A DNA stretch of 64,000 nucleotides from Nonomuraea zeae (GCF_005889725.1 NZ_VCKX01000012.1:1-64000), one strand, 5' to 3'; counted from the first letter of the stretch, positions 8,047-16,687 are shown. Notes: a model not told the origin generated them from the letters alone. A program made the numbers and translations.

Positions 8047-9189
8047 ATGACGGGATTGCGCAGGCGGGGCCATGCCCCCACCCGGCGCCCCGACGTGATC
8101 ACGCCGGAACTGCACGCGAAGATCGACTGGCGGCGGCGCGCGGCCGCGGAGCCCTTCCGCGGGGTGGCCACACCGGACGGCCCGCGGCCGGGACTGTTCC
8201 CGCTGCACGCCACCGGACTGGACGTCAGCGGCGTCCGGCGGGCGGCCGAGGACTACCTGTCCGCGCTGACGCCCCAGGAAGTGGCGCAGGGCCGGTTCGC
8301 CATGGACGACGAGACCTGGCGGCACTGGGCGAACGGCGCCCGGTACTTCCTGCGGCACGGCCTGTGCCTGGAGGACCTCGACGACGGCAAGCGGGACAAG
8401 GCGCTCGCCCTGGTCCGCGCCAGCCTCAGCGCGTACGGATACACGCAGGTCGTCGACCTGATGCACCTCAACCTGACCATCGGCGAGCTGCGCGGCGAAC
8501 AGGACCTGCTCAACGAGTGGATCTACTGGTTCAGCGTTTACGGATCGCCCGAGCAGGGCGCGTGGGGCTGGCAGCTCGACGGCCACCACGTCAACGTCAA
8601 CTGTGTCTTCGCCGGGGACCAGATGACGCTCACCCCGACCTTCCTCGGCGCGGAGCCGGTGATCGCCGAGTCCGGCAGGTACGCCGGAACCAGCGCCTTC
8701 CGCCGCGAGGAGGCCGTCGGCCACCGGCTGTTCACCAGCCTGACCGGCGAGCAGCGCAAGCTCGCGGTGATCGCGGAGGAGCTGCCGCCCGACCTGTTCA
8801 CCGGCGCCTTCCGCGACAATTTCGAGCTGAACTACGCGGGCCTGCCGCTGGGCGAGCTCACCGGGCCGCAGCGCGAGACCGCCTCCGACCTGATCGGCCT
8901 GTACGTGAACCGGGCCCGCGAGGAGCACGCCCGGATCCGGATGGACGAGGTCCGCGCCCACGAGGCGGAGACCTACTTCGCCTGGATCGGCGACCCGGGC
9001 CCCGAAGGGGTCTTCTACTACCGCGTCCACAGCCCGGTGATCCTCATCGAGTTCGAGCACCAGGCCGGTGTGATGTTCGACAACGACACGCCGACGCGCC
9101 GGCACATCCACACCGTGGTCCGCACGCCCAACGGAAACGACTACGGCATCGACCTGCTGCGCCAGCACCATGAGCGGTTCCACCGGTGA
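8047..9189 (+). CDS. DUF3500 family protein
   Basis: A 380-residue protein matching the DUF3500 family (PF12006). The clearest segments are GWQLDGHHVNVNCVFAGDQ, MTLTPTFLGAEPV and a C-terminal block with IEFEHQAGVMF and HIHTVVRTPNGNDYG. The conserved His and Glu residues in these blocks suggest metal binding, but I know of no established biochemical role. There is no signal peptide. ATG 8047 is chosen for AAGGGAGG at 8034-8042; an in-frame ATG at 7970 has no comparable site. It sits between two decarboxylase-like genes, so a step in the same aromatic-acid pathway is likely. Confidence 0.8.
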   Translation: MTGLRRRGHAPTRRPDVITPELHAKIDWRRRAAAEPFRGVATPDGPRPGLFPLHATGLDVSGVRRAAEDYLSALTPQEVAQGRFAMDDETWRHWANGARYFLRHGLCLEDLDDGKRDKALALVRASLSAYGYTQVVDLMHLNLTIGELRGEQDLLNEWIYWFSVYGSPEQGAWGWQLDGHHVNVNCVFAGDQMTLTPTFLGAEPVIAESGRYAGTSAFRREEAVGHRLFTSLTGEQRKLAVIAEELPPDLFTGAFRDNFELNYAGLPLGELTGPQRETASDLIGLYVNRAREEHARIRMDEVRAHEAETYFAWIGDPGPEGVFYYRVHSPVILIEFEHQAGVMFDNDTPTRRHIHTVVRTPNGNDYGIDLLRQHHERFHR

Positions 9190-9244
9190 CCGGCGGCGGA
9201 CCCCGTGCGGCGCAGCGGCCCACGCCCATCAAGGAGGAGCGCAA

Positions 9245-10111
9245 GTGAAGGTGGTTCTGGGCCGCGACGATCTCGCGGCCGCAGCCGAGTCGGCCGTCCG
9301 CGGGACCGGCACGGAGGTGGAGCGGCTCGATGTCCGCCCGGTGAACAGGGCCGCGCGCGGCATGATCGCCGAGTCGTCGGCCGACATCTGCGAGCTGCCG
9401 ATCGTGACGCTGCTGCAGGCCGTCGCCCACGACCGGCCGGTGGTCCTGCTCCCCGTCACCGCGCTCGGCCGCTTCCAGCACCAGACCCTGGTGACCTGCG
9501 GCGACCTGACCGTCGCGGACGTCGAGGGCCATAGCGTGGGCATCCGCTCGTGGAGCCAGACCACCGGCGTCTGGGTGCGCGGCTTCCTCACCGAGCAGTA
9601 CGGGGTCGATCTACGCAAGGTCGACTGGGTGGTGTACGAGGGCGGGCACGTGGACGGGCAGCACGACCCGGCGTACGTGCGCCGCGCGCCGGAAGGGGCC
9701 AGCCTGCCGGCGGACTTCCTCGAAGGCCGCCTCGACTTCGGGATCATGGGCAACGAGCTGCCGGCGGACGACCGCGTCCGCACCGCCATCGCCGGCCCCG
9801 CCCAGGTGGCCGCCGCCTGGTCGGCGGACAAGGGATTCGTCCCGGTCAACCATGTCGTGGGCGTCGGCGAGAAGGCCGCGCGGGAGCACCCGGCCGCCGT
9901 CTGCGCGGCCTACGACGCGATGCGCGACCTGCTCGCGGACAGCGGGACGGACCTGAACCCGGTGGGCTTCGAGGCGCTGCGCGGCCCGGTGACGCAGGTG
10001 GCGGCGTACGCGCTGGAGCAGGACGCGCTGCCGCGGCCGGTGGACTTCGACGAGCTGGTCGCGCGTTCCTGCGCGGCCCTCGGGGTCCCCTCGTCGCGCC
10101 TGGGCGGCTGA
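9245..10111 (+). CDS. 4,5-dihydroxyphthalate decarboxylase-like protein (paralogue 2)
   Basis: A 288-residue Pht5-family protein, more diverged than the other two. It lacks the LGDYPH opening (VKVVLGRDDLA instead) but keeps MIAESSADICELPIVTLLQ, GIRSWSQTTGVWVRGFL and DKGFVPVNHVVGV. There is no signal peptide, so it is unlikely to be a transport binding protein. The start is GTG 9245 with AAGGAGG upstream. Loss of the first motif while the rest is kept hints at a changed substrate, or at a partner subunit of one of the neighbouring paralogues. Confidence 0.75.
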   Translation: MKVVLGRDDLAAAAESAVRGTGTEVERLDVRPVNRAARGMIAESSADICELPIVTLLQAVAHDRPVVLLPVTALGRFQHQTLVTCGDLTVADVEGHSVGIRSWSQTTGVWVRGFLTEQYGVDLRKVDWVVYEGGHVDGQHDPAYVRRAPEGASLPADFLEGRLDFGIMGNELPADDRVRTAIAGPAQVAAAWSADKGFVPVNHVVGVGEKAAREHPAAVCAAYDAMRDLLADSGTDLNPVGFEALRGPVTQVAAYALEQDALPRPVDFDELVARSCAALGVPSSRLGG

Positions 10112-10189
10112 GGCCGGGTGACCGGCATTCGGGGGCCGATCCCAGGCGGACCCCATGACATTCACGACGTGCGGATCGGAAGGCAGGGT

Positions 10190-11212
10190 ATGGAGAAGCT
10201 CTCGGTGGCCCTCGGGGATTACCCGCACGGGCGGGCACTGCTGGACGGCGGTGCCGAGGTGGACGGCTACCGGGTCGAGCCGGTGGAGGTCAGGCCGATC
10301 ATCGCCGCGTACCGGCGGATGATCCGGGACCTCGAGTACGACGTGTGCGAGCTGGCGCCCGTGTCCTACCTGATGGCCCTCCAAAAGGGGGTGCCGATCA
10401 TCGGGATCCCGGTGTTCCTCAACCGGCGCTTCCACCACGAGGACATCCAGTGCGCCGCGCTGTCGGGCATCCGGGTGCCGCGGGACCTGGAGGGACGGCG
10501 GGCCGGGGTGCGCGCGTACTCGGTGAGCACCGGCGTGTGGGTGCGCGGCGTCCTGTCCGAGGAGTACGGCGTCGCCCACGAGAAGATCACGTGGGTGGTG
10601 GACGACGACGACCACATCGAGGGCCGCGCCCCCGCGAACGTCGAGCGGGTCACCGACGGGCGCTCCCTGGGCGAGCTGCTGCGCACCGGTGAGCTGGACG
10701 CCGCGCTCACCGGCAACGCCGGGACCGGACGCGCCGGCCCGCCCCGGGCGAACTGGACCGCGACCGCTACTGCCTCTGGGACCGTCTCCGGGATCGGCAG
10801 TGGCGCCCTGGGCGAGGACGGCGGCGCCGACGGCCCGTATCCGCTCTTCGCCGAGCCCGGGGTGCTCAGCGCCGACTGGTACCTGCGTACCGGGATCTAC
10901 CCGCTCCACTCGGTGATCGCGATCCGCTCCGAGCTGGTCGAACGTGACCCCGGCCTGCCGACGGCGCTGTACGCGGCGCTGGCGGAGAGCAAGCGCCGCC
11001 ACCTCGCCGCCGACCCCGGCTGGTCCGGGCTCGCGCGGTTCGCCCGCCAGGCGCGGCAGATCGGCGGCGACCCCGTCCCCTACGGCATCGGGGCCAACGA
11101 GCCGAGCCTGAACGCCCTCGTGCGGTACTCCCGGGACCAGGGCCTGCTCGGCCCGGACTTCCCCACCGACCTCCGCGCGCTGTTCGCGCAGGGCGACTAC
11201 CCGGACGCCTGA
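10190..11212 (+). CDS. 4,5-dihydroxyphthalate decarboxylase-like protein (paralogue 3)
   Basis: A 340-residue Pht5-family protein with ALGDYPHGRALLDGG, RMIRDLEYDVCELAPVSYL, GVRAYSVSTGVWVRGVL and the C-terminal GIYPLHSVIAI block. It is about 45 residues longer than paralogue 1. Much of the excess is a Gly/Ala/Thr-rich insertion around residues 180-215, probably a surface loop. The start is ATG 10190 after an AAGGCAGG site. With the two paralogues upstream, it suggests several decarboxylation steps, several substrates or a hetero-oligomer. Confidence 0.8.
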   Translation: MEKLSVALGDYPHGRALLDGGAEVDGYRVEPVEVRPIIAAYRRMIRDLEYDVCELAPVSYLMALQKGVPIIGIPVFLNRRFHHEDIQCAALSGIRVPRDLEGRRAGVRAYSVSTGVWVRGVLSEEYGVAHEKITWVVDDDDHIEGRAPANVERVTDGRSLGELLRTGELDAALTGNAGTGRAGPPRANWTATATASGTVSGIGSGALGEDGGADGPYPLFAEPGVLSADWYLRTGIYPLHSVIAIRSELVERDPGLPTALYAALAESKRRHLAADPGWSGLARFARQARQIGGDPVPYGIGANEPSLNALVRYSRDQGLLGPDFPTDLRALFAQGDYPDA

Positions 11213-11231
11213 CCGCAGGAAGGAACGGAAC

Positions 11232-12101
11232 GTGTACGTGATCGACACCCACTGCCATGTCCTCTCGGACGACCTGACCAGGTACCCGCGAGCGCCGATC
11301 GGCGGCAAACAGTCGGAATGGGCCGAGTCCCGGCCGGTCACCGCCGCCGAGATGGCGGACCGGATGGACGGGACCGGCATCCGGCAGGCCGTGCTGGTGC
11401 AGGCCACCACGGCCTACGGGTACGACAACTCCTACGTCCTCGACAGCGCCCGGGAGCGGCCCGACCGGTTCGTGGCGGTGGGGACCTTCGACCCCCTGCG
11501 GCCGGACGCCGCCGCCCGCCTGTCGGAGGCGGTCCGCGGCGGCCTGGCCGGGGTGCGGCTGTTCACCCACGGGAGCACCGTGCCCGTCCAGGGCGAATGG
11601 TTCGCCGCGCCCGAGACGTACGAGTTCTGGGAGAAGGCGGGAGAGCTCGACGTTCCCGTCTGCCTCCAGATGCGTCTTGGGCCGGCCACCAAGCAGTTGC
11701 GCGAGGTGCTGGAGCGGTTCCCCGGCGTGCGGGTGCTCCTGGACCACATCGGCTACCCCGGCATCGCCGCCTCACCCGCCGACGCCGGCGGCGAGGTGGC
11801 CGAGCTCGCCCGGCACCCCGGCCTGCATCTCAAGCTCACCCACCGCAACCTGGAGCGGCTGCGGGACGCCGGCGAGGAGGCCGCCGGCTTCCTGGAGCCG
11901 GTGGTCGAGGCGTTCGGCGCCGGCCGGATCGCCTGGGGGTCGAACTGCCCGGCCGCCGAGCAGTCGCTGCCGGAGCTGCTGCGGCTCGCCGAGGAGGTGC
12001 TCGCGCGGCTGTCCGAGAAGGACCGGGAGGAGATCTTCGCCGGTACGGCGCGACGGCTGTATCCGAGCCTGGCGCAGGTCGAACCCAGCGGGATGGGTTG
12101 A
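11232..12101 (+). CDS. Amidohydrolase-2 family hydrolase (LigI / lactonase-like)
   Basis: A 289-residue amidohydrolase-2 TIM-barrel protein with H-x-H in VIDTHCHVL, GLAGVRLFTHGS, LLDHIGYPG and the late GRIAWGSNCP segment. Size and motifs resemble 2-pyrone-4,6-dicarboxylate lactonase (LigI) and sugar lactonases more than the LigJ-like protein at 4400. LigI acts just before LigJ in the 4,5-cleavage pathway, so a lactone-opening role fits this operon, but that is inference. The final Asp of the family appears replaced by Asn (WGSNCP where WGSDxP is common), which may alter metal chemistry. The start is GTG 11232 behind AGGAAGGA. Confidence 0.75.
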   Translation: MYVIDTHCHVLSDDLTRYPRAPIGGKQSEWAESRPVTAAEMADRMDGTGIRQAVLVQATTAYGYDNSYVLDSARERPDRFVAVGTFDPLRPDAAARLSEAVRGGLAGVRLFTHGSTVPVQGEWFAAPETYEFWEKAGELDVPVCLQMRLGPATKQLREVLERFPGVRVLLDHIGYPGIAASPADAGGEVAELARHPGLHLKLTHRNLERLRDAGEEAAGFLEPVVEAFGAGRIAWGSNCPAAEQSLPELLRLAEEVLARLSEKDREEIFAGTARRLYPSLAQVEPSGMG

Positions 12102-12155
12102 GCTCGGACATACTCCCGGATCAGTCGTCATCTCTCTTCTGGGACACAGGTGATC

Positions 12156-12974
12156 ATGGTGGAAGTCAGCGACCACGTCGTGGAACCGGACAAGACCTCG
12201 CAGACTCGGCACAACCAGGCGTACGAAGGGCTGCGCTCGCTGCTGATGTCGGGCAACCTCGCGCCCGGCACCCGGCTCACCGAGGCGGAACTGACCACGA
12301 TGTTCAACGTCTCGCGCAGCACCATGCGGTCGGTGCTGGTCCGGCTGACCCAGGAGGGTTACGTCACCAGCGAGGTCAACCGCGGGGTGCGCACACGCAG
12401 CTTCTCGGCCGAGGAGGCGCTGGACATCCTGGAGGCCCGCGAGGTGCTGGAGTCCGCGCTGGCGGGCAAGGCCGCGGAGCGGGCCACCGAGCAGGAGATC
12501 CGCGAGCTGCGCGACACGCTGGAGGCGATGGAGGACTGCAAGCGGCGCGGCGACCAGGCCGGCTACTCGCAGGGCAACCGCAAGTTCCACCAGCAGGTGA
12601 AGGAGGCCGCCCACCAGCAGACCCTGGCCCGGGCGTACGACACCCTGCTCTACCCGCTGGTCATGCGCCAGTACCGCAACCTGTCCGCACAGCACCCGAG
12701 GAGCGGGTCGCTGGAGGAGCACCAGGCGATCCTGCTGGCCATCGTCACCCGCAACCCGGACGCGGCGGTGGCCGCGATGCGCCACCACGTCGCCTCCGCC
12801 CGGCGGGCGCTGCTGCTGCAGACGGCCGCCGACGCCGGACCGGCCGCCCGGACCGGCCAGGACGCGCGGCCCGATGAAGGCGCGCGGCCCGATGAAGGCG
12901 CGGAGCGCGGCGAGCAGCCGGCGCCGTCCGAGAACGGCCGGCAGCCGGCCGCGCCCGGGCGCGCATCCGATTGA
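12156..12974 (+). CDS. GntR-family transcriptional regulator (FCD domain)
   Basis: A 272-residue regulator. The N-terminal winged helix is about residues 20-85, with LAPGTRLTEAELTTMFNVS and VSRSTMRSVLVRL. An all-helical FCD effector domain follows (EAREVLESALAGKAAE, NRKFHQQVKEAA, HHVASARRALL), with His residues that could bind a metal. FCD regulators usually repress catabolic operons and release DNA on binding an organic acid. Two TTGT-N3-ACAA palindromes before the operon are its likely targets. The C-terminal 45 residues are Ala/Arg/Asp/Glu-rich low complexity with an 18-bp duplication. ATG 12156 is preferred (ACAGG five bases upstream); GTG 12150 is the alternative. Confidence 0.85.
   Translation: MVEVSDHVVEPDKTSQTRHNQAYEGLRSLLMSGNLAPGTRLTEAELTTMFNVSRSTMRSVLVRLTQEGYVTSEVNRGVRTRSFSAEEALDILEAREVLESALAGKAAERATEQEIRELRDTLEAMEDCKRRGDQAGYSQGNRKFHQQVKEAAHQQTLARAYDTLLYPLVMRQYRNLSAQHPRSGSLEEHQAILLAIVTRNPDAAVAAMRHHVASARRALLLQTAADAGPAARTGQDARPDEGARPDEGAERGEQPAPSENGRQPAAPGRASD
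12863..12898 (+). repeat. Perfect 18-bp tandem duplication in the GntR gene
   Basis: The unit CGCGCGGCCCGATGAAGG occurs twice head to tail. It encodes a repeated Ala-Arg-Pro-Asp-Glu-Gly in the disordered tail of the GntR regulator. The frame is kept, and the repeat lies outside both folded domains. Confidence 0.9.
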
Positions 12975-13025
12975 CCGGCCGTGCGGCGCACGGCTCGCCG
13001 CACGGCCAGGAAGGACCTACCCCCC

Positions 13026-14672
13026 ATGCGTCACCCAGTGGAAACCGAATCGGGGCTGGTGGAGGGTGTACCGGGGCGAGACCCCTCGGTCACCGTCTTC
13101 CGGGGCGTGCCCTACGCCGCTCCCCCCGTCGGGGAGTCGCGGTGGAGACCGCCGCGACCGGCGCCGCCCTGGCCCGGGGTACGCCGGGCCGCGACCTTCG
13201 GCCCGATGTGCCCGCAGGCGCCGGACGGCGGGGCGGGCGGCGCCGGACTGCCGATGAGCGAGGACTGCCTGTACCTCAACGTCTGGACCCGCGCGGCCGG
13301 TGCCGGGGAGCGGCGGCCGGTGCTGGTCTGGATCCACGGCGGCGGCTTCCGCACGGGAACCGGCGCGAGCCCCCGCTACGACGGCGAGAGCCTGGCCCGC
13401 GCGGGCCTGGTCGTGATCACCTTCAACTACCGGCTAGGAGCACTCGGGTTCCTGGCCACCCCCGAGCTGAGCGAGGAGTCCGGGCACCGCGCCTCGGGCA
13501 ACTACGGGCTGCTCGACTGCCTCGCGGTCCTGCGGTGGGTCCGGCGCAACGTCTCCGGCTTCGGCGGCGATCCCGGCCGGGTGACGATCGCCGGGCAGTC
13601 CGCCGGCGCCGGGACCGTGAACTTCCTGGCCATGTCGCCGCTGGCGGCCGGGCTCTTCCACCGGGCGGTCGCGCAGAGCCACGCCCGCCACTGCCGTGAC
13701 CCCGAGCTGCGCTACCTGGCCACGTCGTACCGGACCCTGGCCGAAGCCGAGCTCGCGGGCGCCCGGTACGCCCGGGAGCGCGGCGCGCCGACGCCGGCCC
13801 TGCTGCGGTCGCTGCCCTGGCAGCGGCTGGTGGACGGGGACGACGCCGTGGACGCCGCGGTCGAGACCTGCGGCCCGGCCAAGCCGCCGCTGTTCCGGCC
13901 GGTCGTGGACGGCCGGGTGATCCCCGCGGGCTACGAGGAGACGTACGCCGAGGGGCGGCAGAACGCGGTCTGCTACCTCGCGGGCAACAACCTCGACGAG
14001 AGCGGCGCGGTCCCCGAGAGCATGTTCACGGCCTACCGCGCGGCCGGGACGAAGACCTGGCGGCCGGGCATGCCTCCGGTCCACGTGACCCTGGACGGCT
14101 ATCTGGCCGCGGCGCGGCGCAGGTTCGGCGCGCTGGCCGGGGAGTTCCTGCGGCTCTATCCGGCGGGCACGGACGACGAGGCGGCCCGGGCGCACTGCGC
14201 GTCGGTGCGCGACAACGCCCGCGTGTCCACCTTCCTCTGGGCGGCGGACTGGAGCAGGCGGGCCCGCCGCCCCGTCTACACCTACTTCTGGACCCACGCC
14301 GCGCCGGCGCGGGGCCAGGATCCCCGGCGTGCCGCACACGGCTCGGAGATCGAGTTCGTCTTCGGCAACGTCGGCGGCGCCCCCGAAGGCGGCGGCCCGG
14401 GAGACGGCGGCCCGGGAGACGGCGGCCCGGGAGACGGCGGCGCCGGGTGGACCGGCGGCGACCGCCGGATCGCGGAGATCATGTCCGCCTACTGGGCCAA
14501 CTACTCCGCCACGGGGGACCCCAACGGCCCGGGCCTGCCGCGCTGGCCGGCGTTCTCGCCGGACTCGGCCACGGTGATGGAGCTCGGCGGCGGCTTCGGG
14601 CCGATCCCGGTGGCGGATCCCGCCCGGCTCAAGTTCTGGAAGCGCTTCTTCCGTACGGAGGAAGCATGGTGA
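13026..14672 (+). CDS. Type-B carboxylesterase
   Basis: A 548-residue alpha/beta hydrolase of the carboxylesterase type-B family (PF00135). Diagnostic motifs are FRGVPYAAPPVG, EDCLYLNVW, the oxyanion-hole WIHGGGF and the nucleophile elbow GQSAGAG with Ser192. Glu325 (in LDESG) and His438 (in AAHGSE) are the best candidates to complete the triad. There is no signal peptide. ATG 13026 follows CAGGAAGGA by about 11 bases. A Gly/Pro/Asp repeat sits in a loop near residues 456-470. Enzymes of this family hydrolyse diverse esters, including phthalate esters, so it may make the free acid that the rest of the operon degrades. Its stop overlaps a possible start of the next gene. Confidence 0.85.
   Translation: MRHPVETESGLVEGVPGRDPSVTVFRGVPYAAPPVGESRWRPPRPAPPWPGVRRAATFGPMCPQAPDGGAGGAGLPMSEDCLYLNVWTRAAGAGERRPVLVWIHGGGFRTGTGASPRYDGESLARAGLVVITFNYRLGALGFLATPELSEESGHRASGNYGLLDCLAVLRWVRRNVSGFGGDPGRVTIAGQSAGAGTVNFLAMSPLAAGLFHRAVAQSHARHCRDPELRYLATSYRTLAEAELAGARYARERGAPTPALLRSLPWQRLVDGDDAVDAAVETCGPAKPPLFRPVVDGRVIPAGYEETYAEGRQNAVCYLAGNNLDESGAVPESMFTAYRAAGTKTWRPGMPPVHVTLDGYLAAARRRFGALAGEFLRLYPAGTDDEAARAHCASVRDNARVSTFLWAADWSRRARRPVYTYFWTHAAPARGQDPRRAAHGSEIEFVFGNVGGAPEGGGPGDGGPGDGGPGDGGAGWTGGDRRIAEIMSAYWANYSATGDPNGPGLPRWPAFSPDSATVMELGGGFGPIPVADPARLKFWKRFFRTEEAW
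14391..14435 (+). repeat. Three copies of a 15-bp tandem repeat in the carboxylesterase gene
   Basis: GGCGGCCCGGGAGAC is repeated three times exactly, encoding Gly-Gly-Pro-Gly-Asp units. It lies in a loop after the catalytic His region and preserves the frame. Confidence 0.9.
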
Positions 14673-14683
14673 CAGGAGATGAC

Positions 14684-15775
14684 ATGGGACACCACATCAC
14701 GGACGGCGGCGTCGTCGGCAGCCGCGCATCGGTGACCCGCAGGCGATTGCGGGCCCTCGCGCTCGCGACCGCCCTGGCCCTCGGCGGCGGCACGCTGACG
14801 GCCGCGTGCGGCGACTCCGGGTCCGCCCAGGGCGGCGGGCCTACCGCGATCATGGTCGGCAGCGGGGAGAGCATCTTCGACCTGCCGATGAGGGTGGCGC
14901 AGGCCAAGGGCTACTTCCAGAAGCAGGGGCTCAAGGTCACGTTCGTCTCGACGAACGCCTCGACCGGCCCGGCCGCCCTCGAGTCCGGCTCCGTGCACTT
15001 CCTCAACTCCAGCCCGACCGGCTTCCTGTCCGCCCTGGCCAAGGGCATCCCGCAGGTGGCCATCGCCGCGGACGGCCTCGGCAACCCGCTCGGCATCGTC
15101 GTCAGCAAGAAGTTCGCCGACGCCAACAAGCTGTCCGGCTCGACGCCGGTGGAGCAGGTGGCCAAGGCGCTGGGCAACTCGATCGGCGGCGCCAGCTCGG
15201 CCAACACCAAGGCCCAGGCGAGCATGTTCCTCAAGGCCCGCGGCGTGGACCCCGCCAAGGTGAAGTGGGTGTCGCTGCCCAGCCCGGCCGCGAACAAGGC
15301 CGCGCTCACCAGCGGCCAGATCGACTGGTTCATCACCTCCGAGCCGACGCCGCTGTCCATCGAGCACGCCGGGGAGGGCGTCGTGGTGGCGGACCCGCTG
15401 CGGGCCCCCGAGTGGTCTCCGGAGCAGTCCGGATACGGCGAGTTCGTGGTGGTGCGCAAGGACTACCTGGAGAAGAACCCCGAGATCGCCAAGAAGTTCG
15501 TCGCCGCGGTCCAGGAGGCCACCGCATACATGAACGGCCACCTGCACGACGCCGACCTGCTGAACCTCACGTCGAAGGAGATGTCCGGCATCCCGGTCCC
15601 GGTGCTCGAGGCCAGCCTCCAGCACGCCGGCTGGCCGACGAGCGCCGCGATGGACGACGCGACCTGGAAGAAGACCTTGGACTTCGTCAACGGGCTCGGC
15701 GTGCTGCCCAAGGTGATGACCGTCACCTCGAACGACTGGACCAACAAGTACGTGCCGTCCGGCGGCGGAGCATGA
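14684..15775 (+). CDS. ABC importer solute-binding lipoprotein (NMT1/SsuA-like)
   Basis: A 363-residue solute-binding protein. The signal peptide has RRRLRALALATALALGGG and the lipobox LTAAC, so the mature protein is anchored by a lipidated Cys on the outer face of the membrane. The mature part has the NMT1/SsuA pattern: PMRVAQAKGYFQKQGL, SGSVHFLNSSPTGFL, and GQIDWFITSEPT. It would deliver substrate to the permease just downstream and the ATPase at 2014. ATG 14684 has AGGAG five bases upstream; ATG 14666, overlapping the upstream stop, is possible and only lengthens the n-region. The ligand is probably an organic or aromatic acid, judged from the operon. Confidence 0.85.
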   Translation: MGHHITDGGVVGSRASVTRRRLRALALATALALGGGTLTAACGDSGSAQGGGPTAIMVGSGESIFDLPMRVAQAKGYFQKQGLKVTFVSTNASTGPAALESGSVHFLNSSPTGFLSALAKGIPQVAIAADGLGNPLGIVVSKKFADANKLSGSTPVEQVAKALGNSIGGASSANTKAQASMFLKARGVDPAKVKWVSLPSPAANKAALTSGQIDWFITSEPTPLSIEHAGEGVVVADPLRAPEWSPEQSGYGEFVVVRKDYLEKNPEIAKKFVAAVQEATAYMNGHLHDADLLNLTSKEMSGIPVPVLEASLQHAGWPTSAAMDDATWKKTLDFVNGLGVLPKVMTVTSNDWTNKYVPSGGGA

Positions 15776-15818
15776 TCCGGCCGAGCGAGGCCGGATCGCG
15801 GACGGGAAGGAGCGCACC

Positions 15819-16682
15819 ATGGTGGCTGCCACTGACAGACCGGTGAGGAAGAGGACCGAGGTCGTCGTCGCGACCAGGCGGAAGAGCGGCCGGTGGCAGG
15901 GCCAGGCCACCCTGGTGGCGCTGCGCGTCGCCGTGATCGCGATCGCCCTGCTCCTCTGGCAGGTCCTGAGCGGCCCCGTCCTGCCCGAGTACGCCGTGAG
16001 CAAACCCACCGAGGTGGCGGGGGCCCTGGTGGAGATGCTCGGCTCGGCGTCCGGATGGGCCGACATCAGGGCGACGGTGGTCGAGGTGGTGGCCGGGTTC
16101 TCCATGGGCGTCGTGCTCGGCGCCCTGCTGGGCCTGCTGCTGGGCTCCTTCCCGCTGGCGGGGCGGGTGCTGGAGCCGCTCGTCGCCGCCTTCAACGGCA
16201 TCCCCAAGATCGCGCTCGCGCCGCTGTTCCTGCTGTTCTTCGGCATCGGCGCCTGGTCGAAGATCACGATCGCGATGATCGGGCCGGCCTTCGTGATGTT
16301 CTACAACATCTACCTCGGCCTGCGCCTGCGGGAGCGGGAGCTGGTCGAGGTCGTCCAGGTGATGGGCGGCCGCCGGCACCACCTGCTCGCGTACGTGACG
16401 ATCCCCACGCTGGCGGCGCCGTTCTTCGCCGCTCTCAAGACCGGCGGGCCGCTGGCCATCCTCGGCGTCATCGGCGCCGAGTTCATCGCCTCCACCGAAG
16501 GGCTCGGCCACGGCCTGTTCACCTCTGCCATGAATCTGGACGCGGCCACCGAGTTCGCCGGCCTGATCGTCCTGGTCACAATGACGCTCATCCTGAACGG
16601 GCTGCTGACCTGGCTCGACAAGCTCGCGCTCAAGCGTCTCGGCCTCACCGCCCGCGACCGCCCGGCGGCCGAGCACGCCTGA
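15819..16682 (+). CDS. ABC importer permease (SsuC/TauC type)
   Basis: A 287-residue inner-membrane subunit with about six hydrophobic helices after a basic N-terminus. The cytoplasmic coupling loop (EAA-like) is near VQVMGGRRHHLLAYVTIP, followed by ALKTGGPLAILGVIGAEF, as in SsuC/TauC permeases. The start is ATG 15819 behind AAGGAG. It is the last gene of the catabolic operon, followed six bases after the stop by a strong hairpin. With 2014-2817 and 14684-15775 it makes a complete importer. Confidence 0.88.
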   Translation: MVAATDRPVRKRTEVVVATRRKSGRWQGQATLVALRVAVIAIALLLWQVLSGPVLPEYAVSKPTEVAGALVEMLGSASGWADIRATVVEVVAGFSMGVVLGALLGLLLGSFPLAGRVLEPLVAAFNGIPKIALAPLFLLFFGIGAWSKITIAMIGPAFVMFYNIYLGLRLRERELVEVVQVMGGRRHHLLAYVTIPTLAAPFFAALKTGGPLAILGVIGAEFIASTEGLGHGLFTSAMNLDAATEFAGLIVLVTMTLILNGLLTWLDKLALKRLGLTARDRPAAEHA

Positions 16683-16687
16683 CGCGC

